NCBI GenBank assembly: GCA_965656445.1
Contig: CBFHKO010000008.1
Coordinates: 1-64,000 of the forward strand
Direction: 5' to 3'
DNA: 64,000 nt
Origin: JAHEJA01 sp965656445
Lineage (GTDB): Bacteria; Pseudomonadota; Alphaproteobacteria; Rhodobacterales; Rhodobacteraceae
In this document: positions 1 to 8,094 of the stretch, in pieces
How positions within the stretch are numbered: the stretch's first letter is position 1
How the letters are laid out: the number at the start of each line of letters is the position of its first letter
Notes under the pieces: model-generated
What the model was told of the DNA's origin: nothing
Seen by the model: only the letters and a program-made list of their open reading frames with translations
The model's database searches: none
Translations under genes and position numbers: made by a program

Positions 1-119
1 TCGTCTTTTTCCCAAGACTTTAAATCACTAAACTTATGAACTTTTACTGAAATATCTGCTGTCGCCTGAAATGCGATAGACGACAGCGCTATTACGACTG
101 CAAGGAGTGCTGGTTTCAT
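1..119 (-). CDS. mltA: Membrane-bound lytic murein transglycosylase A (MltA-like), N-terminal fragment
   Basis: Only the first 39 or so codons are in the window; the gene runs off the left edge. The start ATG (119..117) overlaps the stop of the Tim44-like gene in an ATGA arrangement, which indicates translational coupling. The product begins with a Sec signal peptide (MKPALLAVVIALSSIAF, then a small-residue cleavage region near QATA). The mature start contains FSDLKSWEKDD, which resembles the N-terminal f-dL-gW-dD pattern of MltA proteins that cleave peptidoglycan glycan strands. In relatives mltA commonly follows the Tim44-like gene. The assignment rests on this short stretch and on context. 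Confidence 0.6.
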   Translation of the reverse strand, partial: MKPALLAVVIALSSIAFQATADISVKVHKFSDLKSWEKD

Positions 120-763
120 TCGCCAGTTGCGACAAGCCTCCAGTTTACGTCATCGGAACCAAAGTTACGGGCAAAGGTCCAAACATCTTTGTTTTTCTTT
201 GCGTGCTTTGCATCCCCTTCAACGACTTCGCCCGCGTCGTTTTTAACAACAGAGGTAAGTTCGCTAACAAAAGACATGCTGACTTCGGCTTCTTGAGTTG
301 AGTTCTCAAAAATTGCCTCGACCAGTTTGATTTCACGGAAACCCAAAAATTCGGCTTCGATGCTGAGGCCACGCTCGGCACGCTGTGCGATGGCGTCGTC
401 AAATATTTCTTCGATCTCGGGGGACAAAAGCCAACGAATCTCTTCGATGTCACCACGTTCAAACGCCATAAAGATCATTTCATAGGCGCTTTTGGCTCCG
501 CTCAGGAATTCACCAACGTGGAATGTATTGTCGGCCTTCTTCATATCAGCAAGAGCAAGGGCGGAGGGGCTTCCTTCTTCGACATGATCAATGATGTCGT
601 GATCAGGACCGCCTTCGATCACACGGAAGTCGCGCTCTTTCGCAGGTTCCGGCACAGATGTGCTAGCGGGATTTTCGAACCCATCTCGGGTGCCTAGAAC
701 GCTACGCAACCGTAGAATTAGAAACAAAGCAATGCCGGCGAGTACGAGTAATTGTACGCTCAT
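116..763 (-). CDS. Tim44/TimA-domain putative adaptor protein
   Basis: The protein has 215 residues, the normal size for the alphaproteobacterial Tim44-like family. It starts with one hydrophobic anchor (residues about 4-20, VQLLVLAGIALFLILRL), followed by an acidic linker and then a C-terminal Tim44-like domain from about residue 75, including FLSGAKSAYEMIFMAFERGD and a final beta-rich part ending NWRLVATGE. Relatives are inner-membrane proteins thought to interact with membrane or translocation complexes, but the bacterial role is not settled. It is co-transcribed with the downstream mltA fragment through a 4-bp overlap. Divergent from fxsA, with secB beyond, in the arrangement common in this family of bacteria. 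Confidence 0.85.
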   Translation of the reverse strand: MSVQLLVLAGIALFLILRLRSVLGTRDGFENPASTSVPEPAKERDFRVIEGGPDHDIIDHVEEGSPSALALADMKKADNTFHVGEFLSGAKSAYEMIFMAFERGDIEEIRWLLSPEIEEIFDDAIAQRAERGLSIEAEFLGFREIKLVEAIFENSTQEAEVSMSFVSELTSVVKNDAGEVVEGDAKHAKKNKDVWTFARNFGSDDVNWRLVATGE

Positions 764-865
764 AAATTCCTCTTTTCAGGTAAAAGTGGCAAAAGTCATC
801 TTCATTACCTATGTAGGTGACACCATATAGCAAGTCCACCTTGCCAACAAAAATAGGAGAGCAAT

Positions 866-1348
866 ATGTGGCTTTTGATACTCTTTATAGCCGTTCCGGT
901 TATTGAAATCGGATTATTTATCCAAGTTGGCGGTGCTATTGGGTTATTTCCAACGCTCGCGATCGTCATTTTGACGGCTGTTTTAGGAACCTGGCTCGTT
1001 CGGTCCCAAGGGTTAGCCGCGTTGATGAGCGTCCAAACAAGCTTTAACAGGCTTGAGAATCCCACCGAACCACTTGCACATGGTGCTATGATCCTATTGG
1101 CGGGTGCTCTTTTGTTAACACCTGGTTTCTTTACTGATGCCGTTGGCTTTTTACTACTAACGCCTGCCTTTCGCGTTGCCGCCTTTCAATTTTTGAAATC
1201 GCGTGTCTCCGTGGCCTCGTTTCAAATGGGAACAGGCCCACAACAAGGGTTTCAACAGCGCGACCCACAGGGGAGTGACATTATCGACGGTGATTTTGTC
1301 GAAATCCACGAAAGTGATAGCCAAATAAACAACGACAGACGGCATTGA
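866..1348 (+). CDS. fxsA: FxsA family membrane protein
   Basis: The 160-residue product matches the FxsA family, small inner-membrane proteins; E. coli FxsA relieves exclusion of phage T7 in F-containing cells. Three or so hydrophobic segments are visible: residues 2-20 (LLILFIAVPVIEIGLFIQV), 25-43 and 73-100 (GAMILLAGALLLTPGFFTDA). The conserved PGFFTDAVGFLLLTPAFR stretch is the family hallmark. The C-terminus is polar and Gln-rich, and ends in an acidic stretch. The ATG follows AGGAGAG at good spacing. Immediately upstream of secB, as in many alphaproteobacteria; whether the two act together is not known. Confidence 0.9.
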   Translation: MWLLILFIAVPVIEIGLFIQVGGAIGLFPTLAIVILTAVLGTWLVRSQGLAALMSVQTSFNRLENPTEPLAHGAMILLAGALLLTPGFFTDAVGFLLLTPAFRVAAFQFLKSRVSVASFQMGTGPQQGFQQRDPQGSDIIDGDFVEIHESDSQINNDRRH

Positions 1349-1402
1349 GGTCGCTGAGTGAACCTGCTACCTCTTTTTCAAAATTAATTTTAGGAGAGTG
1401 CG

Positions 1403-1882
1403 ATGACCGAAGAGGCGCAACCAGTAACACCAAGCATGAATGTATTGGCTCAATATATTCGTGACATGTCTTTTGAAAACATTCTGGCGCAAAAAGGGGC
1501 TGATGGGGATGTTCAACCAGACGTGCAAGTCAAAGTAAACCTTGATGCCAAAAAGCGGAGCACTGAAAACCAGTACGAAGTTGCGATTAAATTGAACGTG
1601 ACATCGAAATCCAAATCAAACGAAGCGCCTCTCTTTTTGCTAGAGCTTGATTATGCGGGTATTTTCAACATCACGGGTGTTCCAGACGAACAATTGCACC
1701 CATTCCTAATGATCGAATGCCCTCGCATGTTGTTCCCATTCCTTCGCCGCATCGTAAACGATGTGACACGCGACGGTGGTTTCCCACCATTGAACCTAGA
1801 TACAATTGATTTCTTGGCTCTCTATCGCAATGAAATCGCGCGCCGTCAGGCCGAAGAAGCAGCAAAAGAAAAAGTTAACTAA
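1403..1882 (+). CDS. secB: Protein-export chaperone SecB
   Basis: 159 residues, typical of SecB, the tetrameric cytosolic chaperone that keeps precursors unfolded and hands them to SecA for Sec export. Visible family features are QYIRDMSFENI near residue 15, the FLLELDYAGIF region, and the C-terminal half with ECPRMLFPFLRRIVNDVTRDGGFPPLNLDTIDFLALY. The start ATG follows TTAGGAGAGTGCG. The last 8 bp overlap convergently with dnaQ. The gene lies 54 bp after fxsA and may be read from the same promoter. Confidence 0.96.
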   Translation: MTEEAQPVTPSMNVLAQYIRDMSFENILAQKGADGDVQPDVQVKVNLDAKKRSTENQYEVAIKLNVTSKSKSNEAPLFLLELDYAGIFNITGVPDEQLHPFLMIECPRMLFPFLRRIVNDVTRDGGFPPLNLDTIDFLALYRNEIARRQAEEAAKEKVN

Positions 1883-2570
1883 ACTTTTTCCACAAAGCGG
1901 TGTCGCCGAGTTTTTCAACAAACGCTTGGTGCGCCGCTTTTTCTATGTCCGTCAAACGCGATGGAAGCGGAGTAGGGCGTTTGGTTGGGCGCCAGTCTTG
2001 GCTAGGCGTTCCATCAGATGACATTGTATTCGACACATTGGACAAGCCAAAGTCGGGCTGTTTCCCACCAATCAGCTCTAGATAAACTTCTGCCAAAATT
2101 TCAGAGTCAAGAAGCGCGCCGTGCAAGGTCCGTAATGAGTTGTCGATATTGAACCGACGACACAAGGCGTCCAAGGTTGCGGGCGATCCAGGAAACTTTT
2201 TGCGCGCGATGGCCAGTGTATCAATCGCCTGTTCCCAAGGGAGCTGTGGTTTGCTCACCCACTTCAATTCCGCATTCAGAAACTTCATATCGAAGGCTGC
2301 GTTGTGAATAACCATTTTCGCATCACCGACAAAGTCCAAGAAATCTTGGGCGATATCTTTGAATAATGGCTTATCTCGCAAGAAATCATCCCCGAGGCCG
2401 TGAACCTTAAAGGCTTCTTCTGGCATGCTGCGTTGGGGGTTTATGTATTGGTGATAGGTTTTTCCCGTTGCCAAATGGTTCCACAGCTCAACCGCCCCGA
2501 TTTCAACAATCCGATCCCCCGTTTCAGGGTCAAAGCCAGTTGTCTCTGTATCAAGGACGATTTCACGCAT
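1875..2570 (-). CDS. dnaQ: DNA polymerase III epsilon subunit (3'-5' proofreading exonuclease)
   Basis: 231 residues, matching DnaQ, the proofreading subunit of the replicative polymerase. All three exonuclease motifs are visible: ExoI as VLDTETTGFD (residues 5-14, catalytic Asp and Glu), ExoII as HNAAFDMKFLN near residue 95, and ExoIII as HGALLDSEILAEVY near residue 150 with the HxAxxD signature. The C-terminal tail after about residue 170 is less conserved and would hold the polymerase-binding part. Its start overlaps the coaE stop by 8 bp, so it is the last gene of the leftward maf-aroE-coaE-dnaQ unit. Confidence 0.96.
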   Translation of the reverse strand: MREIVLDTETTGFDPETGDRIVEIGAVELWNHLATGKTYHQYINPQRSMPEEAFKVHGLGDDFLRDKPLFKDIAQDFLDFVGDAKMVIHNAAFDMKFLNAELKWVSKPQLPWEQAIDTLAIARKKFPGSPATLDALCRRFNIDNSLRTLHGALLDSEILAEVYLELIGGKQPDFGLSNVSNTMSSDGTPSQDWRPTKRPTPLPSRLTDIEKAAHQAFVEKLGDTALWKKFS

Positions 2571-3156
2571 TTAGTCGGGTCTCTCTTATATCGGCAAGGA
2601 TCTGTTTAACCTGTTGATGCGCGTGTTCCAATGTATCCGTGTGAATTTTGTAATCCGACATGGCTAGTTTTTCTTGGATCGGCATTTGCCTGTTCAAAAT
2701 TTGGTTAAACTGGTCTTCGCTCATAGTGCCGCGGGCCAAAACACGGTCGCGTTGTTCGTCTGATGATACATAGACTGTTGCGACTGCGTCCATTTTTGTA
2801 TGGCCCTGCGTTTCAAACAACAGCGGGATGTCGAGCACGACAATATCAGACAGCGATTTTTCAATAAATTCCGCACGGTCCTGAGCGACGAGCGGATGAA
2901 CAATACCTTCAATCACCTTAAACAAACTAGAATCTTGGCTTAGCAAGCGCTTTAAGGTTTCACGTGAAACTTCTTCGTTTTCAATGACTTCAGGGAGGGC
3001 GGCCGCAAATTCGGGAACAGCGGCTCCGCCCTTTGAATAGAGGCGATGAACAGAGGCATCAGCATCCCAAACGTCACACCCTTCTTGAGCAAAGAAGCCA
3101 GCGGTCGTGGATTTGCCCATTCCAATGGACCCTGTCAATCCAAGCCGAAAAGTCAT
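2563..3156 (-). CDS. coaE: Dephospho-CoA kinase
   Basis: 197 residues. It catalyses ATP-dependent 3'-phosphorylation of dephospho-CoA, the last step of coenzyme A synthesis. The P-loop GLTGSIGMGKST is at residues 7-18, followed by DADASVHRLY, and the family block VVLDIPLLFET sits near residue 108. ATGA overlap (4 bp) with aroE upstream and 8-bp overlap with dnaQ downstream. Codons for the peptide VSRET near residue 64 encode a 14-bp perfect parS-core palindrome; see the separate entry. Confidence 0.95.
   Translation of the reverse strand: MTFRLGLTGSIGMGKSTTAGFFAQEGCDVWDADASVHRLYSKGGAAVPEFAAALPEVIENEEVSRETLKRLLSQDSSLFKVIEGIVHPLVAQDRAEFIEKSLSDIVVLDIPLLFETQGHTKMDAVATVYVSSDEQRDRVLARGTMSEDQFNQILNRQMPIQEKLAMSDYKIHTDTLEHAHQQVKQILADIRETRLNA
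2957..2970. other. parS: parS-like centromere site (14-bp perfect core) inside coaE
   Basis: GTTTCACGTGAAAC is a perfect 14-bp palindrome. It matches the central 14 bases of the parS consensus TGTTTCACGTGAAACA; only the two outermost bases differ (G at 2956, T at 2971). It lies in the coaE reading frame and encodes VSRET on the minus strand. It is about 1.7 kb to the left of the proposed origin, whereas parA-parB and two perfect copies lie to its right. ParB binding is inferred. Confidence 0.8.
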
Positions 3157-3986
3157 GCGAGTAAGAGTGCTCTGATGTCTTCGTTGACTGTCGGTTTCTG
3201 GCCAAACCAGCGCTCAAAGCCCGGAATAGCCTGATAGATCAGCATTCCGAGGCCATCTACTGTTTTACATCCTTTTTCCCGCGCCGTTTTTAACAATGGC
3301 GTTTCTAGAGGCGTATAAACAATATCGGTCACAAGCGTCTCTGGCTGAAGCCCCTCTAAATTCAAGGACAATTCAGGTTTGTTTTCCATTCCCAAAGAGG
3401 TCGTATTTACCAATGTGTGCGCCTGTTCGACATAAGACGAGACCTTCGTCCAATCGACCACAGAAATACGCGCTCCAAAGTCATCTCGAAGCTGGTCTGC
3501 ACGCGCACGTGTTCTGTTTGACAGGATGATCTCGGGAGCACCTGCTTCGATCAAAGAGGATAGAATAGCGCGCGACGCTCCGCCAGCGCCTAAAACGACC
3601 GCAGGCCCACCATCAGCGGACCAATCTGGCTGGGATTGGCGAATATTTTCAATGAACCCGTAACCGTCTGTATTATCGGCAAAAAACCCACCATCTTCAC
3701 GGAATGTAAGGGTATTTGCCGCGCCAATGATCGCCGCTCTGTCTGAAATGCTATCGGCGAGGGCCATAACGGCTTGTTTATGTGGCAAGGTGACATTCGC
3801 CCCAACAAAGCCCATCTTGGGCATTGATCTAAGGACATCAGCCAAATTCGCTGGATCAACATCGACTGGAATGTAATGCCCTTTGATCCCGAGCTGCTTT
3901 AGCCATGTTCCATGAAGCAAAGGGGATTTTGAGTGCGCGATCGGACATCCCAAAACGGCCACGAGCGGTATTTTTGGCAATGTCAT
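3153..3986 (-). CDS. aroE: Shikimate dehydrogenase (NADP+)
   Basis: 277 residues. It reduces 3-dehydroshikimate to shikimate in aromatic amino-acid synthesis. Features include GCPIAHSKSPLLHGTWL near the N-terminus (shikimate-binding SxS), NVTLPHK near residue 65 (catalytic Lys), DNTDGYGF (catalytic Asp), the Rossmann motif VLGAGGASRAI near residue 130 and SNRTRARA (NADP phosphate binding). I chose the ATG at 3986, which forms an ATGA overlap with the maf stop; an upstream ATG at 4010 would add 8 unusual residues. The 3' end overlaps coaE by 4 bp. Confidence 0.95.
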   Translation of the reverse strand: MTLPKIPLVAVLGCPIAHSKSPLLHGTWLKQLGIKGHYIPVDVDPANLADVLRSMPKMGFVGANVTLPHKQAVMALADSISDRAAIIGAANTLTFREDGGFFADNTDGYGFIENIRQSQPDWSADGGPAVVLGAGGASRAILSSLIEAGAPEIILSNRTRARADQLRDDFGARISVVDWTKVSSYVEQAHTLVNTTSLGMENKPELSLNLEGLQPETLVTDIVYTPLETPLLKTAREKGCKTVDGLGMLIYQAIPGFERWFGQKPTVNEDIRALLLA

Positions 3987-4582
3987 GTTTCGATATCTCC
4001 TCTGAGGCACAGGTAGTTCACTATTTCAAATAGCGGTATTCCAAGAACATTAAAGTAGTCGCCTTCGATTCTTGTAAATAAACGACTGCCTTCGTTCTCT
4101 AATTGATATCCACCTACACAGTATTGAACAGCTTCCCAATTGCGATCAACATAAGATGTTATGTATGCATCAGAAAGTTCGCGCATATACATCCGAACCG
4201 TCCCCACATGCCGCCACAGGGGTTTTCCATCTTCGTATATCACGGCTGCAGATAGCAACATATGCCTCTTTCCTCGCAACAGAGTTAGCTGTTCGATCAA
4301 ATTTTCACGGGAGGTCGGTTTTTGTAAAACCTGTCCATCAATAGCCAAGACTTGATCACATCCAAGAACGAGACGACCGGGGTTTTTATCGCTTACCTTT
4401 CTGGCTTTGAATTCTGCTAAGGTATCTGCGATATCACGGGGTGGGGCACCTTCGGCGAGCAAGGAGCGAAAAATCATATCCTCATCCACCATTGGCTTGA
4501 TACTATCATGCGATATGCAAGCATTTGTTAACACTTCTGATCTAATTTTAGAACCAGAGGCCAAGATTAAAGAGTGCGACAT
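3983..4582 (-). CDS. Maf-family nucleotide pyrophosphatase-like protein
   Basis: 199 residues, the usual length of Maf proteins, house-cleaning nucleoside triphosphate pyrophosphatases. The family pattern LILASGSKIRSEVL is present at the N-terminus, although the canonical SPRR is replaced by SKIR. The central block VLGCDQVLAIDGQVLQKP holds the catalytic Asp equivalent. Canonical Maf proteins act on dTTP/UTP or modified pyrimidines; the changed N-terminal motif makes the substrate here uncertain. It is the first gene of the leftward unit maf-aroE-coaE-dnaQ. A DnaA-box-like 9-mer lies directly in front of its start codon. Confidence 0.85.
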   Translation of the reverse strand: MSHSLILASGSKIRSEVLTNACISHDSIKPMVDEDMIFRSLLAEGAPPRDIADTLAEFKARKVSDKNPGRLVLGCDQVLAIDGQVLQKPTSRENLIEQLTLLRGKRHMLLSAAVIYEDGKPLWRHVGTVRMYMRELSDAYITSYVDRNWEAVQYCVGGYQLENEGSRLFTRIEGDYFNVLGIPLFEIVNYLCLRGDIET

Positions 4583-4952
4583 GTGTATAAGTCCGAGGAT
4601 AATCTATTTACTTTGTCCTGCACGTGATGTGCGTATGTAACCGACTTTCACGGTATCCCCGTCACAGCTTGAGTTTCAAGCAGAAGTTCGAGGTTTCATG
4701 CACTGTGGAAAAGAGTAACTTCTCTTTCTCAATATCGTAGATAATTCTCGTCCCTATACCAAATTGCAAAGTGATTTATTTAATAACTTATTGTTATATA
4801 TGTATTTTATTGGATTTGTATAACCCTGTGGGTATGTGGATAATCACAGGGATAAGATTTGATCCACAGAATTAACCTACCCTACAAAATAATCATCTTT
4901 TCTTACATATATATTTATTTATATAGAATGCTTAGAACCTAAGGATCTTGAT
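4583..4952. other. oriC: Candidate chromosomal replication origin (oriC)
   Basis: This 370-bp gap contains no credible gene. It is very AT-rich at about 4770-4820 and 4890-4926. DnaA-box-like 9-mers seen: TGTGTATAA (4582-4590) and TGTGGATAA (4835-4843), both TTATNCACA on the reverse strand; TGTGGAAAA (4704-4712, TTTTCCACA reversed); and TGATCCACA (4860-4868), identical to the Caulobacter G-box type of DnaA site. Genes point away on both sides: maf-aroE-coaE-dnaQ leftward, hemJ-rho-mnmE-mnmG-rsmG-parAB rightward. parS copies lie on both sides. In alphaproteobacteria the origin is typically in this neighbourhood. The function is inferred. Confidence 0.65.
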
Positions 4953-5402
4953 ATGTCTGACCTGTTACTAGGAATTTATCCTTGGATAAAATCACTTCAC
5001 GTGATGGCTGTGATATCTTGGATGGCAGGATTGTTCTATCTTCCTCGGTTGTTTGTCTATCATGTGGAAAAGGCAGAGACCGGCGATCAATTAGATCAGA
5101 CCTTTCAAATCATGGAATACAAGCTCTATCGGTTCATTATGAACCCTGCGATGATGGTTGCGTGGGCCTGCGGTATCCTTATGGCTTTAACCCCTTCTGT
5201 GATAGATTGGACAGCGATTTGGCCATGGAGTAAAATCATTGGTATCATCGTGATGACGTGGTTTCATTTTTGGCTTAAGGCCCGCTTGGTCGATTTCAAA
5301 GAAGCAAAGAATGTTCGCACTGGACGTCAATATCGTTTGATGAATGAAGTACCGACTTTGGCTATGATCGTGATTGTGGTCTCCGTTATCGTTAAGTTCT
5401 AA
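4953..5402 (+). CDS. hemJ: Protoporphyrinogen IX oxidase HemJ (UPF0093 family)
   Basis: 149 residues with four hydrophobic segments: about 10-30 (IKSLHVMAVISWMAGLFYL), 58-80 (FIMNPAMMVAWACGILMAL), 87-105 and 130-149. HemJ oxidises protoporphyrinogen IX to protoporphyrin IX in heme synthesis in bacteria without HemG/HemY. The His in LHVMAVISWMAGLFYLPRL and the Lys and Arg near KLYRFIMNPAM are the conserved family positions. The ATG is preceded by AAGGATCTTGAT. The gene directly follows the proposed origin and may be transcribed together with rho, from which it is separated by 104 bp. Confidence 0.92.
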   Translation: MSDLLLGIYPWIKSLHVMAVISWMAGLFYLPRLFVYHVEKAETGDQLDQTFQIMEYKLYRFIMNPAMMVAWACGILMALTPSVIDWTAIWPWSKIIGIIVMTWFHFWLKARLVDFKEAKNVRTGRQYRLMNEVPTLAMIVIVVSVIVKF

Positions 5403-5444
5403 GAAACATTGACTTTGGTTTGAATAATCAGTAGGTCTCGCTCA

Positions 5445-5458
5445 ACCCCGTCCGGGGT
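5445..5458. promoter_or_regulatory. Hairpin in the hemJ-rho gap
   Basis: ACCCCG-TC-CGGGGT forms a short GC-rich hairpin 49 bp before the rho start, followed by a pyrimidine-rich stretch (CACTTTCTCCATTTTAC). It could be a weak terminator after hemJ or part of a rho leader; rho leaders are often autoregulated. There is no proper T-run directly after the stem, so an intrinsic terminator is not certain. Confidence 0.35.
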
Positions 5459-5506
5459 CACTTTCTCCATTTTACATCGTCATTTACGTGGCACTGAGGA
5501 TTACTC

Positions 5507-6778
5507 ATGACTGTTGAACGTCTCAACCTTGCTGATTTGAAATCAAAAAGCCCCAAAGATTTGTTGGCTATGGCAGAAATGCTAGATATCGAAAACGCGT
5601 CTACGATGCGCAAGGGCGATATGATGTTCCAAATTTTGCGAGAACGTGCAGATGAAGGATGGGAGATTTCCGGCGACGGTGTGTTAGAAGTTCTTCAAGA
5701 CGGGTTTGGATTTTTACGCTCACCTGAGGCGAACTATCTACCAGGTCCAGATGACATCTATGTGTCCCCAGACATGATCCGCAAATTTTCATTGCGTACA
5801 GGGGATACAATTGAGGGTGTTATTACGGCTCCTGATGATAATGAGCGTTACTTTGCCTTGGTTAATGTCGCTAAAATCAACTTCGAAGATCCAGAACGCG
5901 CAAAGCACAAAGTTGCCTTTGAAAACCTGACGCCCCTCTACCCTGATGAACGCCTGAAAATGGAAATTGATGATCCAACGATCAAAGATCGCTCTGCACG
6001 GATCATTGACCTTGTTGCCCCTATCGGGAAAGGGCAGCGCTCGCTGATTGTGGCGCCCCCTAGAACGGGTAAAACAGTTCTCTTGCAGAACATTGCTCAC
6101 AGCATCGAAAACAATCACCCAGAGTGCTATTTGATCGTTCTCTTGATCGACGAACGTCCTGAAGAAGTCACCGACATGCAGCGTTCGGTAAAGGGTGAAG
6201 TTATCTCATCTACATTTGACGAACCAGCCACGCGTCACGTTGCGGTATCCGAGATGGTCATCGAAAAGGCCAAGCGCCTTGTGGAGCATAAACGCGATGT
6301 TGTGATCCTCTTGGATTCGATCACTCGTCTGGGCCGAGCATTTAACACAGTGATCCCATCCTCCGGTAAGGTTTTGACAGGTGGTGTGGATGCGAATGCA
6401 CTGCAACGCCCAAAACGTTTCTTTGGTGCGGCGCGTAATATCGAAGAGGGTGGATCATTGACCATCATTTCAACCGCGCTCATCGATACGGGTTCCCGTA
6501 TGGACGAAGTCATCTTTGAAGAATTTAAAGGCACGGGTAACTCTGAAATTGTCTTGGATCGCAAAGTTGCGGATAAACGCGTCTTCCCAGCTATGGATAT
6601 TCTCAAGTCAGGTACCCGTAAAGAAGACTTGTTGGTTGATAAACTTGACCTTCAAAAGACCTTTGTCTTGCGTCGTATTCTTAATCCAATGGGAACAACG
6701 GATGCTGTTGAATTCTTGGTGTCGAAGCTGAAGCAGACCAAGAATAACGCCGAATTCTTTGACTCCATGAATACATAA
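5507..6778 (+). CDS. rho: Transcription termination factor Rho
   Basis: 423 residues, the normal size. Rho is a hexameric RNA-dependent ATPase that ends transcription. The N-terminal helical part (LNLADLKSKSPKDLLAMAE) is followed by the RNA-binding cold-shock-like domain (about 50-125, with DGFGFLRSPEANYLPGPDDIYVS), then the Walker A loop APPRTGKT near residue 182, Walker B VVILLDSITRLGR near 267 and the Q- and R-loop region (LTGGVDANALQRPKRFFGAARN). The ATG follows CACTGAGGATTACTC. It leads the rho-mnmE-mnmG-rsmG-parA-parB series. Confidence 0.98.
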   Translation: MTVERLNLADLKSKSPKDLLAMAEMLDIENASTMRKGDMMFQILRERADEGWEISGDGVLEVLQDGFGFLRSPEANYLPGPDDIYVSPDMIRKFSLRTGDTIEGVITAPDDNERYFALVNVAKINFEDPERAKHKVAFENLTPLYPDERLKMEIDDPTIKDRSARIIDLVAPIGKGQRSLIVAPPRTGKTVLLQNIAHSIENNHPECYLIVLLIDERPEEVTDMQRSVKGEVISSTFDEPATRHVAVSEMVIEKAKRLVEHKRDVVILLDSITRLGRAFNTVIPSSGKVLTGGVDANALQRPKRFFGAARNIEEGGSLTIISTALIDTGSRMDEVIFEEFKGTGNSEIVLDRKVADKRVFPAMDILKSGTRKEDLLVDKLDLQKTFVLRRILNPMGTTDAVEFLVSKLKQTKNNAEFFDSMNT

Positions 6779-6804
6779 ATGTTTCCCTGAAAGGGGGCAC
6801 TGCT

Positions 6805-8091
6805 ATGGATACAATTTTCGCACTTGCTACGGCCCAAGGGAAGGCAGGCGTCGCCGTTGTCCGTATTTCTGGGCCACGTGCCTTTGACGTATGCGAACAG
6901 CTGTCTGGTACTGTGCCAGTTCCTCGCGTGGCGACATTACGGACGTTGAAAGATCAAAGTGGCGATTTCATTGATCAAGCTTTGCTGATTGGATTTAAGG
7001 CCCCGTCAAGCTTTACTGGTGAGGATGTCGTTGAACTTCATCTTCATGGGTCAATTGCCATCGTTCGCGCAATTCTGCGCATATTGGGCGATTTTGAAGG
7101 TCTTCGGTTGGCGGAACCAGGCGAGTTTACACGACGTGCGTTAGAAAACGGTCAACTTGATATTGCACGCGTTGAAGGGCTTGCAGATCTCATTGAGTCT
7201 GAGACAGAAGCACAACGAAAACAAGCACTTAGATCTCTTTCAGGAGATTTGGGAAAAAAGGCTCAGATTTGGCGGACTGATTTAATTCGTGCCGCTGCTC
7301 TCTTAGAGGCAACCATCGATTTTGCCGATGAAGACGTCCCTGTGGATGTCAGCCCCGAGGTGAGCGAGCTGTTAGATAGAACGTTGACGACCCTCAAGTC
7401 AGAAGCAAGAGGCGTTGCAGTTGCTGAACGCATCCGGAGCGGGTTTGTCGTTGCTATCGTCGGAGCACCTAATGTTGGCAAGTCAACGTTGTTAAATGCT
7501 TTAGCGGGGCGAGATGCGGCAATCACTTCTGAAATTGCCGGAACGACGCGCGATGTGATCGAAGTGCAAATGGATATCAAGGGACTTCCAGTGACTGTTT
7601 TGGATACCGCTGGCGTCCGAGATACGGATGATGTTGTTGAAACTCTTGGAATCGAAAAAGCGATACAGAAAGCAAGCGATTCTGACATAACAGTGTTTTT
7701 GACAGATACAGGCGATCTACCAAATAAATTTGAAACTCGGCCCCATGATATTATCCTGAAGTCAAAAGGCGATTTGACGTCAGATCCCTCTGCGATCTCT
7801 GGTAAGACAGGGCAGGGCGTCGATATGTTAATCAGCAATATATATGATTATCTAATTGAGCAGTCGCAAAATGTAGGCGTGGCAACGCGTGAAAGGCATA
7901 GAATTGCATTGGAGCGCGCCGCCGAAAACTTGTCGATTGCGCAGGGCATTCTGTCCCTTGGTCCTGATCAATATGAAATTTGCTCCGAAGAAATACGCAG
8001 CGGTATCCGTGCTTTGGATAGTCTTATCGGTCACGTTGATGTAGAATCAATTCTGGACGAGATCTTTTCTAGCTTTTGCCTTGGTAAATAA
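6805..8091 (+). CDS. mnmE: tRNA modification GTPase MnmE
   Basis: 428 residues. Together with MnmG it makes the cmnm5/nm5 modification of U34 in certain tRNAs. The N-terminal folate-binding domain starts MDTIFALATAQGKAGVAVVRISGP. The G domain begins near residue 215 with AIVGAPNVGKSTLLNAL (G1) and TAGVRDTDD after the G3 Asp. The protein ends FCLGK, the conserved (I/L)GK tail with the catalytic Cys. The stop is followed three bases later by the mnmG start, so the two partners are translationally close. Confidence 0.97.
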   Translation: MDTIFALATAQGKAGVAVVRISGPRAFDVCEQLSGTVPVPRVATLRTLKDQSGDFIDQALLIGFKAPSSFTGEDVVELHLHGSIAIVRAILRILGDFEGLRLAEPGEFTRRALENGQLDIARVEGLADLIESETEAQRKQALRSLSGDLGKKAQIWRTDLIRAAALLEATIDFADEDVPVDVSPEVSELLDRTLTTLKSEARGVAVAERIRSGFVVAIVGAPNVGKSTLLNALAGRDAAITSEIAGTTRDVIEVQMDIKGLPVTVLDTAGVRDTDDVVETLGIEKAIQKASDSDITVFLTDTGDLPNKFETRPHDIILKSKGDLTSDPSAISGKTGQGVDMLISNIYDYLIEQSQNVGVATRERHRIALERAAENLSIAQGILSLGPDQYEICSEEIRSGIRALDSLIGHVDVESILDEIFSSFCLGK

Positions 8092-8094
8092 GGA

